From Microbispora sp. H13382 (lineage in GTDB: Bacteria; Actinomycetota; Actinomycetes; Streptosporangiales; Streptosporangiaceae), in assembly GCF_014161445.1 (NCBI RefSeq), contig NZ_JABBXA010000003.1, positions 310,001 through 374,000 on the forward strand: a stretch of DNA of 64,000 nucleotides, in the 5' to 3' direction. The first letter of the stretch is position 1. Each line of letters starts with the position of its first letter. A program made the position numbers and the translations under genes. The notes below the pieces were generated by a model. The model had not been told where the DNA came from. It did no database searches and worked only from the letters and a program-made list of their open reading frames with translations. Shown here piece after piece: positions 48,697 to 57,272 of the stretch.

Positions 48697-50421
48697 TCAA
48701 TACATGGATCGGGTCCAGCCGTCGGCGACGAACAGGTCCGCGTCGTGCGGGTTCTGGTCCTCGAAGTGAACCCCCGGCCCGCTGATCCGCACCGTGTCCA
48801 CGTACACGCCGCGGCCCTGGTAGAGCGGGTCGCTCACGTAGCGCCACCGCAGCCCTGTGGTCCCGGCGGGGAGGCCGGCCTCCGCGCGCAGCCACCGGCG
48901 GCCCTCGAAACCCGAGAACGTGCCGTCCGACGACCAGCGGTGCGGGCCGGCGCTCAGCTCCATCGGCACCGGGCTCCAGGTGGCCCCGCCATCCGTGCTG
49001 GCCTCGAGGGACCCGATGTCGGAGTCCGCCTCCGTGTCGTACCACAGGGCGAAGGAGAGCCGCCCGCCCTGCGGCGCGCCGACCGGCAGTGTGAGCGTCG
49101 CCGTCCGGGCGTCCCCGACTCCGGAGAACCACGCCTCCTGCCCCGTGTCCGGCCGTACCGGAATGGCCAGCGCCAGGTCGCGGGCGACCGCCCGACGGGC
49201 CGGGTTGTTGGAGCCCCAGTCCCGGCTGGGGTGCACCCGGTTGGTCAGCAGGATCACGAACGAGCCGGACAGCGGGTCGATGACGAACGACGTCCCCGTG
49301 TAACCGGTGTGCCCGCCGGTCACCGGCGAGGAGAGCCCCTCCATGTACCACATCTGGTCGAGCTCGAAGCCGAGGCCGTGCGAGTCGCCGGGGAAGCCGG
49401 TGTTGAAGTTCGTCAGCAGCAGCCGTACCGAGTCCTCCGACAGGATGCGCGCCCGGCCGTAGTGACCGCCGTTGAGCAGCGTCTGGGCCAGGATCGCCAT
49501 GTCGTAGGCCGTGGAGAAGACCCCGGCGTGGCCGGCGACCCCGCCGAGCGACCAGGCGTTCTCGTCGTGCACTTGGCCCCAGACCATGCCGCGGTCAGGT
49601 TCCGTCGTGGTCTGGTACTCGGTGGCGGCGATCCGCGGCTTGAGCGCCGGGTCGGGGTTGTAGCCGGTGTCGCGCATCCCGAGCGGCCCGGTCAGGCTCT
49701 CCGCGACGACCGCGTCGAGCCGCTTGCCGGTCACCCGCTCCACGATCACTCCGAGCGTGATCAGGTTGAGGTCGGAGTAGAGGTAGACCCTGTCCGGCGG
49801 GTTCGCCGGGGCGACGTTCCAGACCGCGGCGTACCGTTCCTCCATGGTCGGGTAGTTGTACAGCGGTATCCACGCCGGCAGCCCTGACGTGTGGGTGAGC
49901 AGGTTCCGGACCGTGATCGCACCCTTGCCCTTCGCCGCGAACTCGGGGACGTACGCGGTCACCGGGGTGTCGAGCCCGATCCGGCCCTGCTCGATCTGGT
50001 GCACAGCCACGATCGAGGTGAACAGCTTGGACACCGACGCCATATCGAAGATCGTGTCCTTGCGCATCGGCATCTGCTGGTCCGGCGGCAGCTCGGTGGG
50101 CTTGGAATCGGCGTAGCGCACCGCCTTCCCCATCGCCTCGTGGGTCGCGATCACGCCGTCGCGGCCCGCGATCACGACCGCGCCCGCGTAGAGCGGCCGC
50201 GTCGGCGACGGCGCCATGAACCTCGCGGCATCGGGCGTGATCCGGTCCACGTACTCGGAGACCAGGCCCGCCATGCCGGCGTCGCCGTACCGCAGCTCCT
50301 TGTCGGCGAAGTGCACGTCGCCGATGGTGACGGTCGGCGGGCCCTCGACGGCCGCCGCCGCGGACAGGGGGGTCGTCGCGGTGAGCGCCACCGCGAGCAG
50401 GAGAACAGGCAGAGCACGCAC
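48697..50421 (-). CDS. Secreted S12-type serine hydrolase, AmiE-like MurNAc-peptide amidase
   Basis: 574 residues from GTG 50421 with a Sec signal (LPVLLLAVALTATTPL, cleaved near AAAA). It has a beta-lactamase/S12 domain (about 60-420): SxxK in SVSKLF (Ser about 132), the YxN-type YSDLN and the HxG-type GGHTGYTG. B. subtilis AmiE, the exo-acting N-acetylmuramyl-L-alanine amidase of the murQ cluster, belongs to this family. The operon context therefore supports a MurNAc-peptide amidase rather than a beta-lactamase. A C-terminal beta-sandwich of about 140 residues, likely carbohydrate- or wall-binding, is an addition not found in AmiE. Only 2 bp separate it from namZ. Confidence 0.75.
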   Translation of the reverse strand: MRALPVLLLAVALTATTPLSAAAAVEGPPTVTIGDVHFADKELRYGDAGMAGLVSEYVDRITPDAARFMAPSPTRPLYAGAVVIAGRDGVIATHEAMGKAVRYADSKPTELPPDQQMPMRKDTIFDMASVSKLFTSIVAVHQIEQGRIGLDTPVTAYVPEFAAKGKGAITVRNLLTHTSGLPAWIPLYNYPTMEERYAAVWNVAPANPPDRVYLYSDLNLITLGVIVERVTGKRLDAVVAESLTGPLGMRDTGYNPDPALKPRIAATEYQTTTEPDRGMVWGQVHDENAWSLGGVAGHAGVFSTAYDMAILAQTLLNGGHYGRARILSEDSVRLLLTNFNTGFPGDSHGLGFELDQMWYMEGLSSPVTGGHTGYTGTSFVIDPLSGSFVILLTNRVHPSRDWGSNNPARRAVARDLALAIPVRPDTGQEAWFSGVGDARTATLTLPVGAPQGGRLSFALWYDTEADSDIGSLEASTDGGATWSPVPMELSAGPHRWSSDGTFSGFEGRRWLRAEAGLPAGTTGLRWRYVSDPLYQGRGVYVDTVRISGPGVHFEDQNPHDADLFVADGWTRSMY

Positions 50422-50423
50422 CG

Positions 50424-51719
50424 CTAGTTCCCTCCGCGGTAGATCAGGTACTTCTCGCGGGTCGTGGCGAAAGCCCCGAGCGTGCCGGCCCAGCCGGCCT
50501 CGACCTCGTCGGGGCCCTTCCCGGCGTCGATGTCGGTCCGGACCTGGGTCGAGCCGGTCATCTTGTCGATCCAGTACGGGCGGGCCGGGTCGGAGGTGTC
50601 GTACCGCCAGGCGAAGCCGTTCGGGTAGAGCCGCTTCGCCGTGACGATCATCGCCATGCCCGTCTTGACCGGGTCGAAAGCCTTCCGGTCGGTGACGTAC
50701 AGCTGCACCCCGCCGCACAGTGTGTTCACGTGCTTGGAGAACGTGGGCGTGAAGTAGGCCGGCCGGAACCCGGCGCCGGGCAGGCCCAGCGCGTTGAGCG
50801 CGTCCGCCCACCGGTGGTCGACGTACGGGGCGCCGATGAGCTCGAAGGGCCGGGTGGTACCGCGTCCCTCCGACAGGTTGGTGCCCTCGAACATGCCGGT
50901 GCCCGGGTAGACGAACGCCGTGTCCACGGTCGGCATGTTCGGCGACGGCAGGACCCAGGGCATGCCGGTGTCCTCGTACGCCAGGTCCCGCTTCCAGCCG
51001 CGCATCTCCACGACCGTGAGATCCACCGGCTGGTCCAGGAATTCGGCGTTGAACAGCTTCGCCAGCTCGCCGACGCTCATGCCGTGCGCCTGGGAGATCG
51101 CCTCCCGGCCGATGAACGTGGAGAACTGCGGCGTCATGACGGGCCCGTAGGCCCGGCGGCCGGTGATCGGGTTAGGCCGGTCGAGGACGACGAACCGCTT
51201 GCCGGCCAGCGCCGCGGCCTGCATGGAGTCGAACATCGTCCATATGTAGGTGTAGAAGCGGGCGCCCGCGTCCTGGATGTCGAACATGATCGTGTCCACA
51301 CCCGACCTGGTGAAGATGCCGGCCAGCGCCTGACCGCTCTTCAGGTACGTGTCGTAGACCGGCAGCCCGGTCTGCTCGTCCACGTAGAAACCTTCGGAGC
51401 CGCCGGCCTGAGCCGTGCCGCGGAACCCGTGCTCGGGGCCGAACACCGCGACGAGATCGATCTTGTGGCTGGCGGCCATCACGTCGACCTCGTGGCGGAG
51501 GTCGGGCAGGATGCCGGTCGGGTTGGTCACGATGCCGACCTTCTGGCCCCGCACGTGCGTGTAGTCGCCGGCCATCAGGACCTGGACGCCGGTCTGGAAG
51601 TTGCGGGGCAGTGGGTGGTCGCCGAGCCGGGGGACGCCGGCGCCTGTGCCGGCCATGGCGGCGGGCACGGCTACGGCGGCGGTCGACAGCAGGGCGCGCC
51701 GGGAGAAGAGCTGACCCAT
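50424..51719 (-). CDS. namZ: Exo-beta-N-acetylmuramidase NamZ (DUF1343/GH171)
   Basis: 431 residues with a Tat signal (SRRALLSTAAVAV, about 6-18). It matches the DUF1343 family, whose B. subtilis member NamZ removes terminal MurNAc from peptidoglycan fragments. Visible motifs are KVGIVTNPTGI (about 61), VAVFGPEHGFRG (about 91, with a candidate catalytic Glu and His), VDTIMFDIQDAGARFYTY (about 143-160), DRPNPITG (about 178) and EGRGTTRPFE. It follows nagZ by about 56 bp and is nearly contiguous with the AmiE-like gene. Its ribosome site lies in a duplicated 20-bp unit. Confidence 0.92.
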   Translation of the reverse strand: MGQLFSRRALLSTAAVAVPAAMAGTGAGVPRLGDHPLPRNFQTGVQVLMAGDYTHVRGQKVGIVTNPTGILPDLRHEVDVMAASHKIDLVAVFGPEHGFRGTAQAGGSEGFYVDEQTGLPVYDTYLKSGQALAGIFTRSGVDTIMFDIQDAGARFYTYIWTMFDSMQAAALAGKRFVVLDRPNPITGRRAYGPVMTPQFSTFIGREAISQAHGMSVGELAKLFNAEFLDQPVDLTVVEMRGWKRDLAYEDTGMPWVLPSPNMPTVDTAFVYPGTGMFEGTNLSEGRGTTRPFELIGAPYVDHRWADALNALGLPGAGFRPAYFTPTFSKHVNTLCGGVQLYVTDRKAFDPVKTGMAMIVTAKRLYPNGFAWRYDTSDPARPYWIDKMTGSTQVRTDIDAGKGPDEVEAGWAGTLGAFATTREKYLIYRGGN

Positions 51720-51724
51720 CGGGT

Positions 51725-51765
51725 GGTGCTCCGTTCTGGGGAGGGGGTGCTCCGTTTTGGGGAGG
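51725..51765. repeat. Duplicated 20-bp unit carrying the namZ ribosome site
   Basis: GGTGCTCCGTTCTGGGGAGG at 51725-51744 is repeated with one change (C to T at position 12) at 51746-51765, period 21. On the minus strand each unit contains CGGAGCACC. The copy nearest namZ provides its GGAG site, 9 bp before the ATG. Confidence 0.8.
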
Positions 51766-51775
51766 GTCAGGAGCT

Positions 51776-53608
51776 TCAGTAGCTCAGGCCGTGGCCGTAG
51801 GGGTAGAGCACGGAGCCGTCGGCGGACGGTATCGTCACCGGCAGCTTGCCCTTGGGGTCGGTCTCGCCGAACAGCACGCGTGCGGTGGCCTCCATCGCCG
51901 GCTTCTCCCAGGAGTACGTCGCGAGGTACGCCGGAGCGTTGGGGAAGTTCGCGATGTCGTACGGATTCCGGGCGGCGACGATGACGACGGGCTTGCCTGT
52001 GGCGAGCAGCGCGTTGACCAGGTTGCGCTGGGAGGCCGAGCTCTGGGAGTTCACCGTGGTGACCACGACGACGTCGCCGGCCTTGGCTTTGGCCACCGCG
52101 GCGTTGACGGTGGCCTGGTTGGGGGCCGCCCCCGTCTCGAACATCTCGGTGGTGACCCCGAGAGCGCCGATAGCCTTGGCCAGCCGCTCGGTCGGCGGGA
52201 TCTTGACGGACGGCGGCGTGACGTTGCGGTAGCCCGTCACCAGCACGCGCTGCCCGGTGTTCTTCAGCGGAAGCACGCCGGCGCTGTTCCGCACGAGCGT
52301 CACGCTGTGGTTGGCGACCGCGCGAGCGAGCGCCTTGTTCGCCGGTGTGCCGAGGCGGTCGAGCACCTTGCCCTCGTCGACCTGCCGGTCGCCGTCGAAG
52401 AGGCCGCGATTCTTCTTGAGGCGCAGGACCCGGTAGACGGACTCGTCGACACGCTCCTCGGTCAGCTCGCCCGAGCGGACCGCGCTCAGCACCGCGTTGT
52501 AGGCGACATCGAGGGACAGCGTGCTGCTCGGGTCATCGACGATCATGAGCATGTCGACCCCGGCCTTGAGCGCGAGCACCGGGATGCGGTCGTCGCCGTA
52601 CTTGTCGCGCACCCCCTGCATGCCCAGCGAGTCCGTGACCACGACGCCGTCGTAGCCGAGCTCGCCGCGCAGCAGCCCGGTCATGATCTCCGGGTCGACC
52701 GTCGCGGGGTCGCAGCCCTGCTGGGTCACCACGTCGCAGTCGCTCTGCAGATACGGCATCACGACGTGTGCCGTCATGATCATGTCGACGCCCGCGGTGA
52801 TGCCGGCCCGGAAGGGCGGCGCGTCGATCCGCTCCCACTGCTCCTTCGTATGGAAGATCCACGGCACGCTGTTGTGGCTGTCGTTGATCGTGTCGCCGTG
52901 GCCCGGGAAGTGCTTCAGGGTCGCCGAGACTCCGCCCTGCTGCAGGCCGTGGACGGAGGCTCGCGTCAGGTCCGACACGAGTTCGGTGTTCTCCCCGAAC
53001 GAGCGGACGCCGATCACCGGGTTGCCCGGGTTGACGTTGACGTCGGCGACGGGCGCGTAGTCCTGGTTGATGCCGAGCGCGCTCAGCTCCCGGCCGGTGA
53101 CCTTCCCGGCGGTGAGTGCGTCACCCGGGCTGCGGGTCGCCCCGAGCGCCATCTGCCCGGGGAACGCCGTGAACGGCTCGTCCAGCCGGTAGACGGCGCC
53201 GTGCTCCTGGTCTGTGGCGATCAGCAGCGGAATCTTCGCGGGCTGTGCCAGCGCCGCCCGCTGCAGGTCGTTGGAGAGCCCCGCAGTCTTGACGGGGTCG
53301 TTCAGGTTGTTCGCCCACCGGAAGTACAGGATCGCGCCGAGCTTGTACTTGGCGACGAGGTCGTCGCCGTTCTCGACGTCCGGCCCGTACATCGCCCGGT
53401 TCGCGGCCACGTCGGCCGGGCTGGTCGTGTCGCCGCTCTCGCCGTAGACGTCCGCCACGAAGAGCTGCCCGACTTTCTCCTCGAGACTCATGTTCGCGAT
53501 CTTGCCGAGGATCCAGGGATCCTTCCCGCCGTCGGCGTGGACGGCCGGTGCCGCCCCCGCCCCGAGAACCACTGCCGTCGCCAGAGCCAGTAACCGCCGG
53601 TAACGCAT
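51776..53608 (-). CDS. nagZ: Secreted beta-N-acetylglucosaminidase NagZ (GH3)
   Basis: 610 residues from ATG 53608 (GGAGG 5 bp upstream). The frame extends 12 codons further but lacks a better start. Sec signal about 1-26 (AVHA), so it acts outside the cell, unlike cytoplasmic NagZ of Gram-negatives but like B. subtilis NagZ. The GH3 barrel has the NagZ His-Asp signature KHFPGHGDTINDSHNS (about 222-237). The nucleophile Asp is in VVVTDSLGMQGV (about 330). A C-terminal alpha/beta sandwich (about 400-610) completes the two-domain form. It releases GlcNAc from muropeptides ahead of NamZ and the amidase. First gene of the operon. Confidence 0.93.
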   Translation of the reverse strand: MRYRRLLALATAVVLGAGAAPAVHADGGKDPWILGKIANMSLEEKVGQLFVADVYGESGDTTSPADVAANRAMYGPDVENGDDLVAKYKLGAILYFRWANNLNDPVKTAGLSNDLQRAALAQPAKIPLLIATDQEHGAVYRLDEPFTAFPGQMALGATRSPGDALTAGKVTGRELSALGINQDYAPVADVNVNPGNPVIGVRSFGENTELVSDLTRASVHGLQQGGVSATLKHFPGHGDTINDSHNSVPWIFHTKEQWERIDAPPFRAGITAGVDMIMTAHVVMPYLQSDCDVVTQQGCDPATVDPEIMTGLLRGELGYDGVVVTDSLGMQGVRDKYGDDRIPVLALKAGVDMLMIVDDPSSTLSLDVAYNAVLSAVRSGELTEERVDESVYRVLRLKKNRGLFDGDRQVDEGKVLDRLGTPANKALARAVANHSVTLVRNSAGVLPLKNTGQRVLVTGYRNVTPPSVKIPPTERLAKAIGALGVTTEMFETGAAPNQATVNAAVAKAKAGDVVVVTTVNSQSSASQRNLVNALLATGKPVVIVAARNPYDIANFPNAPAYLATYSWEKPAMEATARVLFGETDPKGKLPVTIPSADGSVLYPYGHGLSY

Positions 53609-53663
53609 ACGTCCTCCAACCCCTCGCATGAAGGTAAATGCCATGCAAGGTCATTGCGTTGCC

Positions 53664-53678
53664 TGAAAATTACTTACA
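53664..53678. promoter_or_regulatory. Candidate MurR/RpiR operator upstream of nagZ
   Basis: TGAAAATTACTTACA is an imperfect palindrome (10 of 15 positions symmetric, TGWAARTWAYTTWCA) in an AT-rich patch 56 bp before the nagZ start. RpiR-family regulators bind TGTAA/TTACA-like palindromes. The operon ends with an RpiR/MurR-type gene, so this is the natural site for feedback control. Confidence 0.5.
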
Positions 53679-53813
53679 TTTGACTTGATCCGCAATGCCT
53701 TGTTCACGGAAACCTTCCGTGCGACGGTGTCCGGGCGCGCGATCATTTCGAGGGCGCGGGCTCGGAAGCGACGATCGTGCGCGTGGTCGAACAGACAGCG
53801 GGACGCCAGGTGT

Positions 53814-55580
53814 TCAGGAGCGGCGGGTGAGCTCCTCCGACTCCCACAGGTCCCGGTAGTAACCCGGGACGGCGACGAGGCCGGCATGGGTACCCCGCTG
53901 GGTGACCCTGCCCCCCTCCAGCACGACGATCTCGTCGACCTGCTCCAGGCCGTGCAGCCGATGGGTGACCAGCAGCGTCGTGCGGCCCCGGGTGGCGTCC
54001 AGCAGGTCGGCCATCAGCAGGTCGGCCGTCTCCTCGTCGAGGGCCTCGGCAGGCTCGTCCAGCAGGAGGACGGGAGGGTCGTACAGCAGGGCCCGGGCCA
54101 GCGCGAGCCGCTGGAGCTGGCCGCCGGAGACCGTCCGGCCGTCCTCGCCGAGCACCGTGTCCCAGCCGGTGCGCTCGGTCCACGCGTCCAGCCGCGTCCG
54201 CCGTACGGCCGCCTCGACGTCCTCGGCGGACGCCTCCGGCCCGGCCAGGCGCAGGTTGTCCCGGACCGTGGCCTGGAAGACGTACGGGTCCTGGGTGAGG
54301 CCCGTGACGAGCGCCCGCACGTCGTCGGAGGACAGGCGCCGCACGTCGGCGCCGTTCAGCCGGATCGCGCCCGACTCGAACTCCACGGTCCGCATCAGCG
54401 CCGACAGCAGCGTGCTCTTCCCGGCGCCGCTCGGGCCCACCACCGCGACCCGCCTGCCCGGGGTCAGCGTCAGGCTCACGCCGTCCAGCGCGGGCTCGCG
54501 GTCGCCGTGACGCACCACGAGGTCCTCGACCTCGACCGTCAGCGGCGGCTCGGGCACGGGCGCCGGATCCGCGGGCTCCCGCACCGCCGGGGGAGTGGCG
54601 GCGATCTCCCTGAGCCTGCGCAGCGCCGCGACCACCCCCGCGAACCGCTCGCCCGCCGCCGCCAGGGGCAGCGCGGGCTCGAAGGCGACCAGCGAGGTCA
54701 GGGCGGCCACGGCGGTCGCGACCCGGCCGAGATCGGCGGCCTGGGCCACCAGGACCACGGAGACGACGGTCAGCCCCTGCGTCAGCATGCCGACGCCGAG
54801 CGCGGCGGCGTTGATCCGCGCCTGTCCCCGCTCCAGCCGGGACAGCCGCCCGTCGGCGTCCATCGCCGCCGACAGCGCCCGGTCCCGCGCGCCGTACGCC
54901 GCGAGGTCGGCCGCGCCGTGGACCAGGTCGGCCACCCGGGCGGCCAGGTCGGCGCGGGCCGGGGCGATCCGCGCCGACCAGCGCCGGGCGGCCACGGCCG
55001 TGCCTGCGGGCAGCAGCACCCCGGCGGCGAGCAGTCCGGCGGCGAGCACGAACGCGGCGGCGGGCAGCAGGAAGCCCGCGATGACGACGGCCGTGACGCC
55101 GGTGACCAGGGCGGCGGCGGCCGGCAGCAGACAGCGGACGAGCAGGTCCTGCACGGCGTCGGTGTCGTCCACCATCCGGCTGAGCAGGTCGGCCCCGCGC
55201 TGCGGCAGCGGCCCGGCCGGGATCAGCGCCCGGTAGAGGCGCTCGCGGGTGCCCGCCTGGGCACGCAGCGCGACGTCGTGCCCGGCCAGGCGCTCGCCGT
55301 ACCGGAACACGCCACGGGTGGTGGCGAACGCCCGCACGGCCACGATCGCGACCGACAGCGCCGCCAGCGGCGGCTGCTCGGCGGCACGCGTGATCAGCCA
55401 GGCGGCCGACGCGATGAGCGCGACCCCCGCGAGGTCGGCCGCCGATCCGGCGAGCGCGGCGAGCACGAGCCGCCGGCCCATCCCGGCGACAACTGACAGC
55501 GGCGACGCCGTGGCCGTCCCCGTGGCCGTCTCCGTGGCCGTCTCCATGGCCGTCCCCGTGCTCGTTCCCGTGCGGCTCAT
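53814..55580 (-). CDS. cydC: Thiol/haem ABC exporter subunit CydC
   Basis: 588-residue half-transporter of CydDC, which exports cysteine and glutathione-type thiols and is needed to mature bd oxidase. Six membrane helices (about 35-320) precede the ATPase domain: Walker A GPSGAGKST (about 390), signature VSGGQLQR and Walker B PVLLLDEPAEALD. The ATG at 55580 overlaps the cydD stop (ATGA). The N-terminal 25 residues are a Thr/Ala-rich low-complexity repeat made by a 12-bp DNA minisatellite, an oddity for this family. Confidence 0.9.
   Translation of the reverse strand: MSRTGTSTGTAMETATETATGTATASPLSVVAGMGRRLVLAALAGSAADLAGVALIASAAWLITRAAEQPPLAALSVAIVAVRAFATTRGVFRYGERLAGHDVALRAQAGTRERLYRALIPAGPLPQRGADLLSRMVDDTDAVQDLLVRCLLPAAAALVTGVTAVVIAGFLLPAAAFVLAAGLLAAGVLLPAGTAVAARRWSARIAPARADLAARVADLVHGAADLAAYGARDRALSAAMDADGRLSRLERGQARINAAALGVGMLTQGLTVVSVVLVAQAADLGRVATAVAALTSLVAFEPALPLAAAGERFAGVVAALRRLREIAATPPAVREPADPAPVPEPPLTVEVEDLVVRHGDREPALDGVSLTLTPGRRVAVVGPSGAGKSTLLSALMRTVEFESGAIRLNGADVRRLSSDDVRALVTGLTQDPYVFQATVRDNLRLAGPEASAEDVEAAVRRTRLDAWTERTGWDTVLGEDGRTVSGGQLQRLALARALLYDPPVLLLDEPAEALDEETADLLMADLLDATRGRTTLLVTHRLHGLEQVDEIVVLEGGRVTQRGTHAGLVAVPGYYRDLWESEELTRRS
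55510..55569. repeat. 12-bp minisatellite in the cydC N-terminus
   Basis: Five tandem 12-bp units: GTGGCCGTCCCC, GTGGCCGTCTCC, GTGGCCGTCTCC, ATGGCCGTCCCC and GTGCTCGTTCCC. Being a multiple of three, copy-number change would keep the cydC frame. On the minus strand it encodes the ETAT/GTAT tract. Confidence 0.9.
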
Positions 55581-57262
55581 CGGGCCTCACCGTCCCGTGC
55601 GGAGATCGGGGGGACTGGAACCGCGGGGACGAGGGCGCCGCCGTCGAGGCGGACGACCCGGTCGGCCAGGTCGATCATCGCGGGCCGGTGGGCGACGATG
55701 ATCGCCGTACGGCCCTCCGCCAGCCTGCGCGTGGCCGCCACGATCGCCGCCTCGCTCCTGCCGTCCAGCCGCGCGGTGGGCTCGTCCAGCAGCAGCACCT
55801 GGGCGGCCGGGCGGCAGAACGCCCTGGCCAGGGCGACCCGCTGCCGCTGGCCCGCCGACAGGTTCGCCCCGCGCTCGCCCAGCGGGGTGTCGTACCCCCG
55901 CGGCAGGGCGCCGGCGAACTCCGCCACCTGCGCCGCCTCGGCGGCGGCTCTGATCTCCTCCGGCGTGGCCGCCGAGCCGAGCGCGATGTTGTCGGCCACC
56001 GAGGTCGCGAACAGGTGCGGGCGCTGCGGCACGAAGGCCAGCCGCCGCCGCCACTCGTCGAGGTCGAGGCCGGCCAGATCCGTCCCGTCCGCCAGCACCC
56101 GCCCCTCGGACGGGGTCACGAACCCGAGCAGCAGGTGCAGCAGCGTGCTCTTCCCCGCGCCGCTCGGGCCCACGATCGCGACCCGCTCGCCCGGTTCGAT
56201 GACCAGCGACACACGGTCGAGCGCGGCCTCCTCCCGGCCCGGGTAGCGCACGGTGACGTCCTCCAGCCGGATTCGCGGAGGTCCGCCGCCCGTCACGGCC
56301 GGAGCGAACCGGGGCTGCCGCTCCTGCGGCTCCTTCGACCCCTCGGGGGGCGTGATCACCGCGAACGCCTCGTCGGCGGCGGCGACGCCCTCCATGGCGG
56401 CGTGGAAGCGCGTGCCCATCGCGCGCAGCGGCAGGTACGCCTCCGGGGCCAGCAGCAGCACGAGCAGCGCCGTGCCCAGGTCGAGCGAGCCCGACAGCAG
56501 CCGCAGCCCCACCGGCACCGCCACCAGCGCCAGCGACAGCGACGCCACGAGTTCGAGCACCAGCGACGACAGGAACGCCACCCGCAGCGTGCGCATGGTC
56601 GCGGCGCGGTGGGCCTCGGCCACCTCGCGGATCACCGATGCCTGGTAGCGGGCCCGGCCGAAGGCCCGCAGCGTCGGCAGACCGCGCACCACGTCGAGGA
56701 AGTGGCCGCCGAGGCGGGACAGGGCCCGCCACTGCCGTTCGGTCACCGCCTTGGTGGTCCACCCGACCAGCGCCCCGAAGATCGGGATCAGCGGCAGCGT
56801 GAGCACCACGATCACGGCGGTGGCCAGGTCGGCCACGAAGAGCCGGACGACGACCGCGAGCGGCACGACCCCGGCCACGGCGACCGACGGGAGATAACCG
56901 GTCAGGTACGGGTCGAGCGCGTCGAGTCCCCGGCCCGCGAGCGTCACCAGCTCACCCGAGCGGTACGCCGGCCCGAGGCCCTCCACCCGACCCAGGAGCA
57001 GCCGCCGCAGGGCCGACTTCAGCGCGGTGGCCCCGCGGCCCGCGAGCACGCCCTGCGCCCAGCCGAGCAGCCCGCGGGAGGCCACGACGAGCGCGAGGGG
57101 GAACAGCGCGGCGACCGCGAAGCGGCCGGAGAGCACCCCGGCCAGCAGCTCCGCCTGCACGAGCACGAGCAGCCCGGCCGCCACCGCCGCCGCCAGGCAG
57201 CAGGCGAGGTGGAGGCGGACGCTCCGCTCGGCGCGGGCCAGCCGGAGGAGATCCTTGTGCAA
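55577..57262 (-). CDS. cydD: Thiol/haem ABC exporter subunit CydD
   Basis: 561 residues. Upstream in-frame codons to 57367 are antisense shadow inside cydB. I place the start at TTG 57262 because GGGGA lies just upstream and the following MHKDLLRLAR fits the family. Six membrane helices (about 20-300), then an ATPase domain: Walker A GPSGAGKST (about 365), signature LSAGQRQR (a natural Ala variant) and Walker B VLLLDEPTARLD. Together with CydC it forms the heterodimeric exporter required for bd oxidase assembly. It starts 11 bp after cydB. Confidence 0.9.
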   Translation of the reverse strand: MHKDLLRLARAERSVRLHLACCLAAAVAAGLLVLVQAELLAGVLSGRFAVAALFPLALVVASRGLLGWAQGVLAGRGATALKSALRRLLLGRVEGLGPAYRSGELVTLAGRGLDALDPYLTGYLPSVAVAGVVPLAVVVRLFVADLATAVIVVLTLPLIPIFGALVGWTTKAVTERQWRALSRLGGHFLDVVRGLPTLRAFGRARYQASVIREVAEAHRAATMRTLRVAFLSSLVLELVASLSLALVAVPVGLRLLSGSLDLGTALLVLLLAPEAYLPLRAMGTRFHAAMEGVAAADEAFAVITPPEGSKEPQERQPRFAPAVTGGGPPRIRLEDVTVRYPGREEAALDRVSLVIEPGERVAIVGPSGAGKSTLLHLLLGFVTPSEGRVLADGTDLAGLDLDEWRRRLAFVPQRPHLFATSVADNIALGSAATPEEIRAAAEAAQVAEFAGALPRGYDTPLGERGANLSAGQRQRVALARAFCRPAAQVLLLDEPTARLDGRSEAAIVAATRRLAEGRTAIIVAHRPAMIDLADRVVRLDGGALVPAVPVPPISARDGEAR

Positions 57263-57272
57263 CGGTCCCCAA

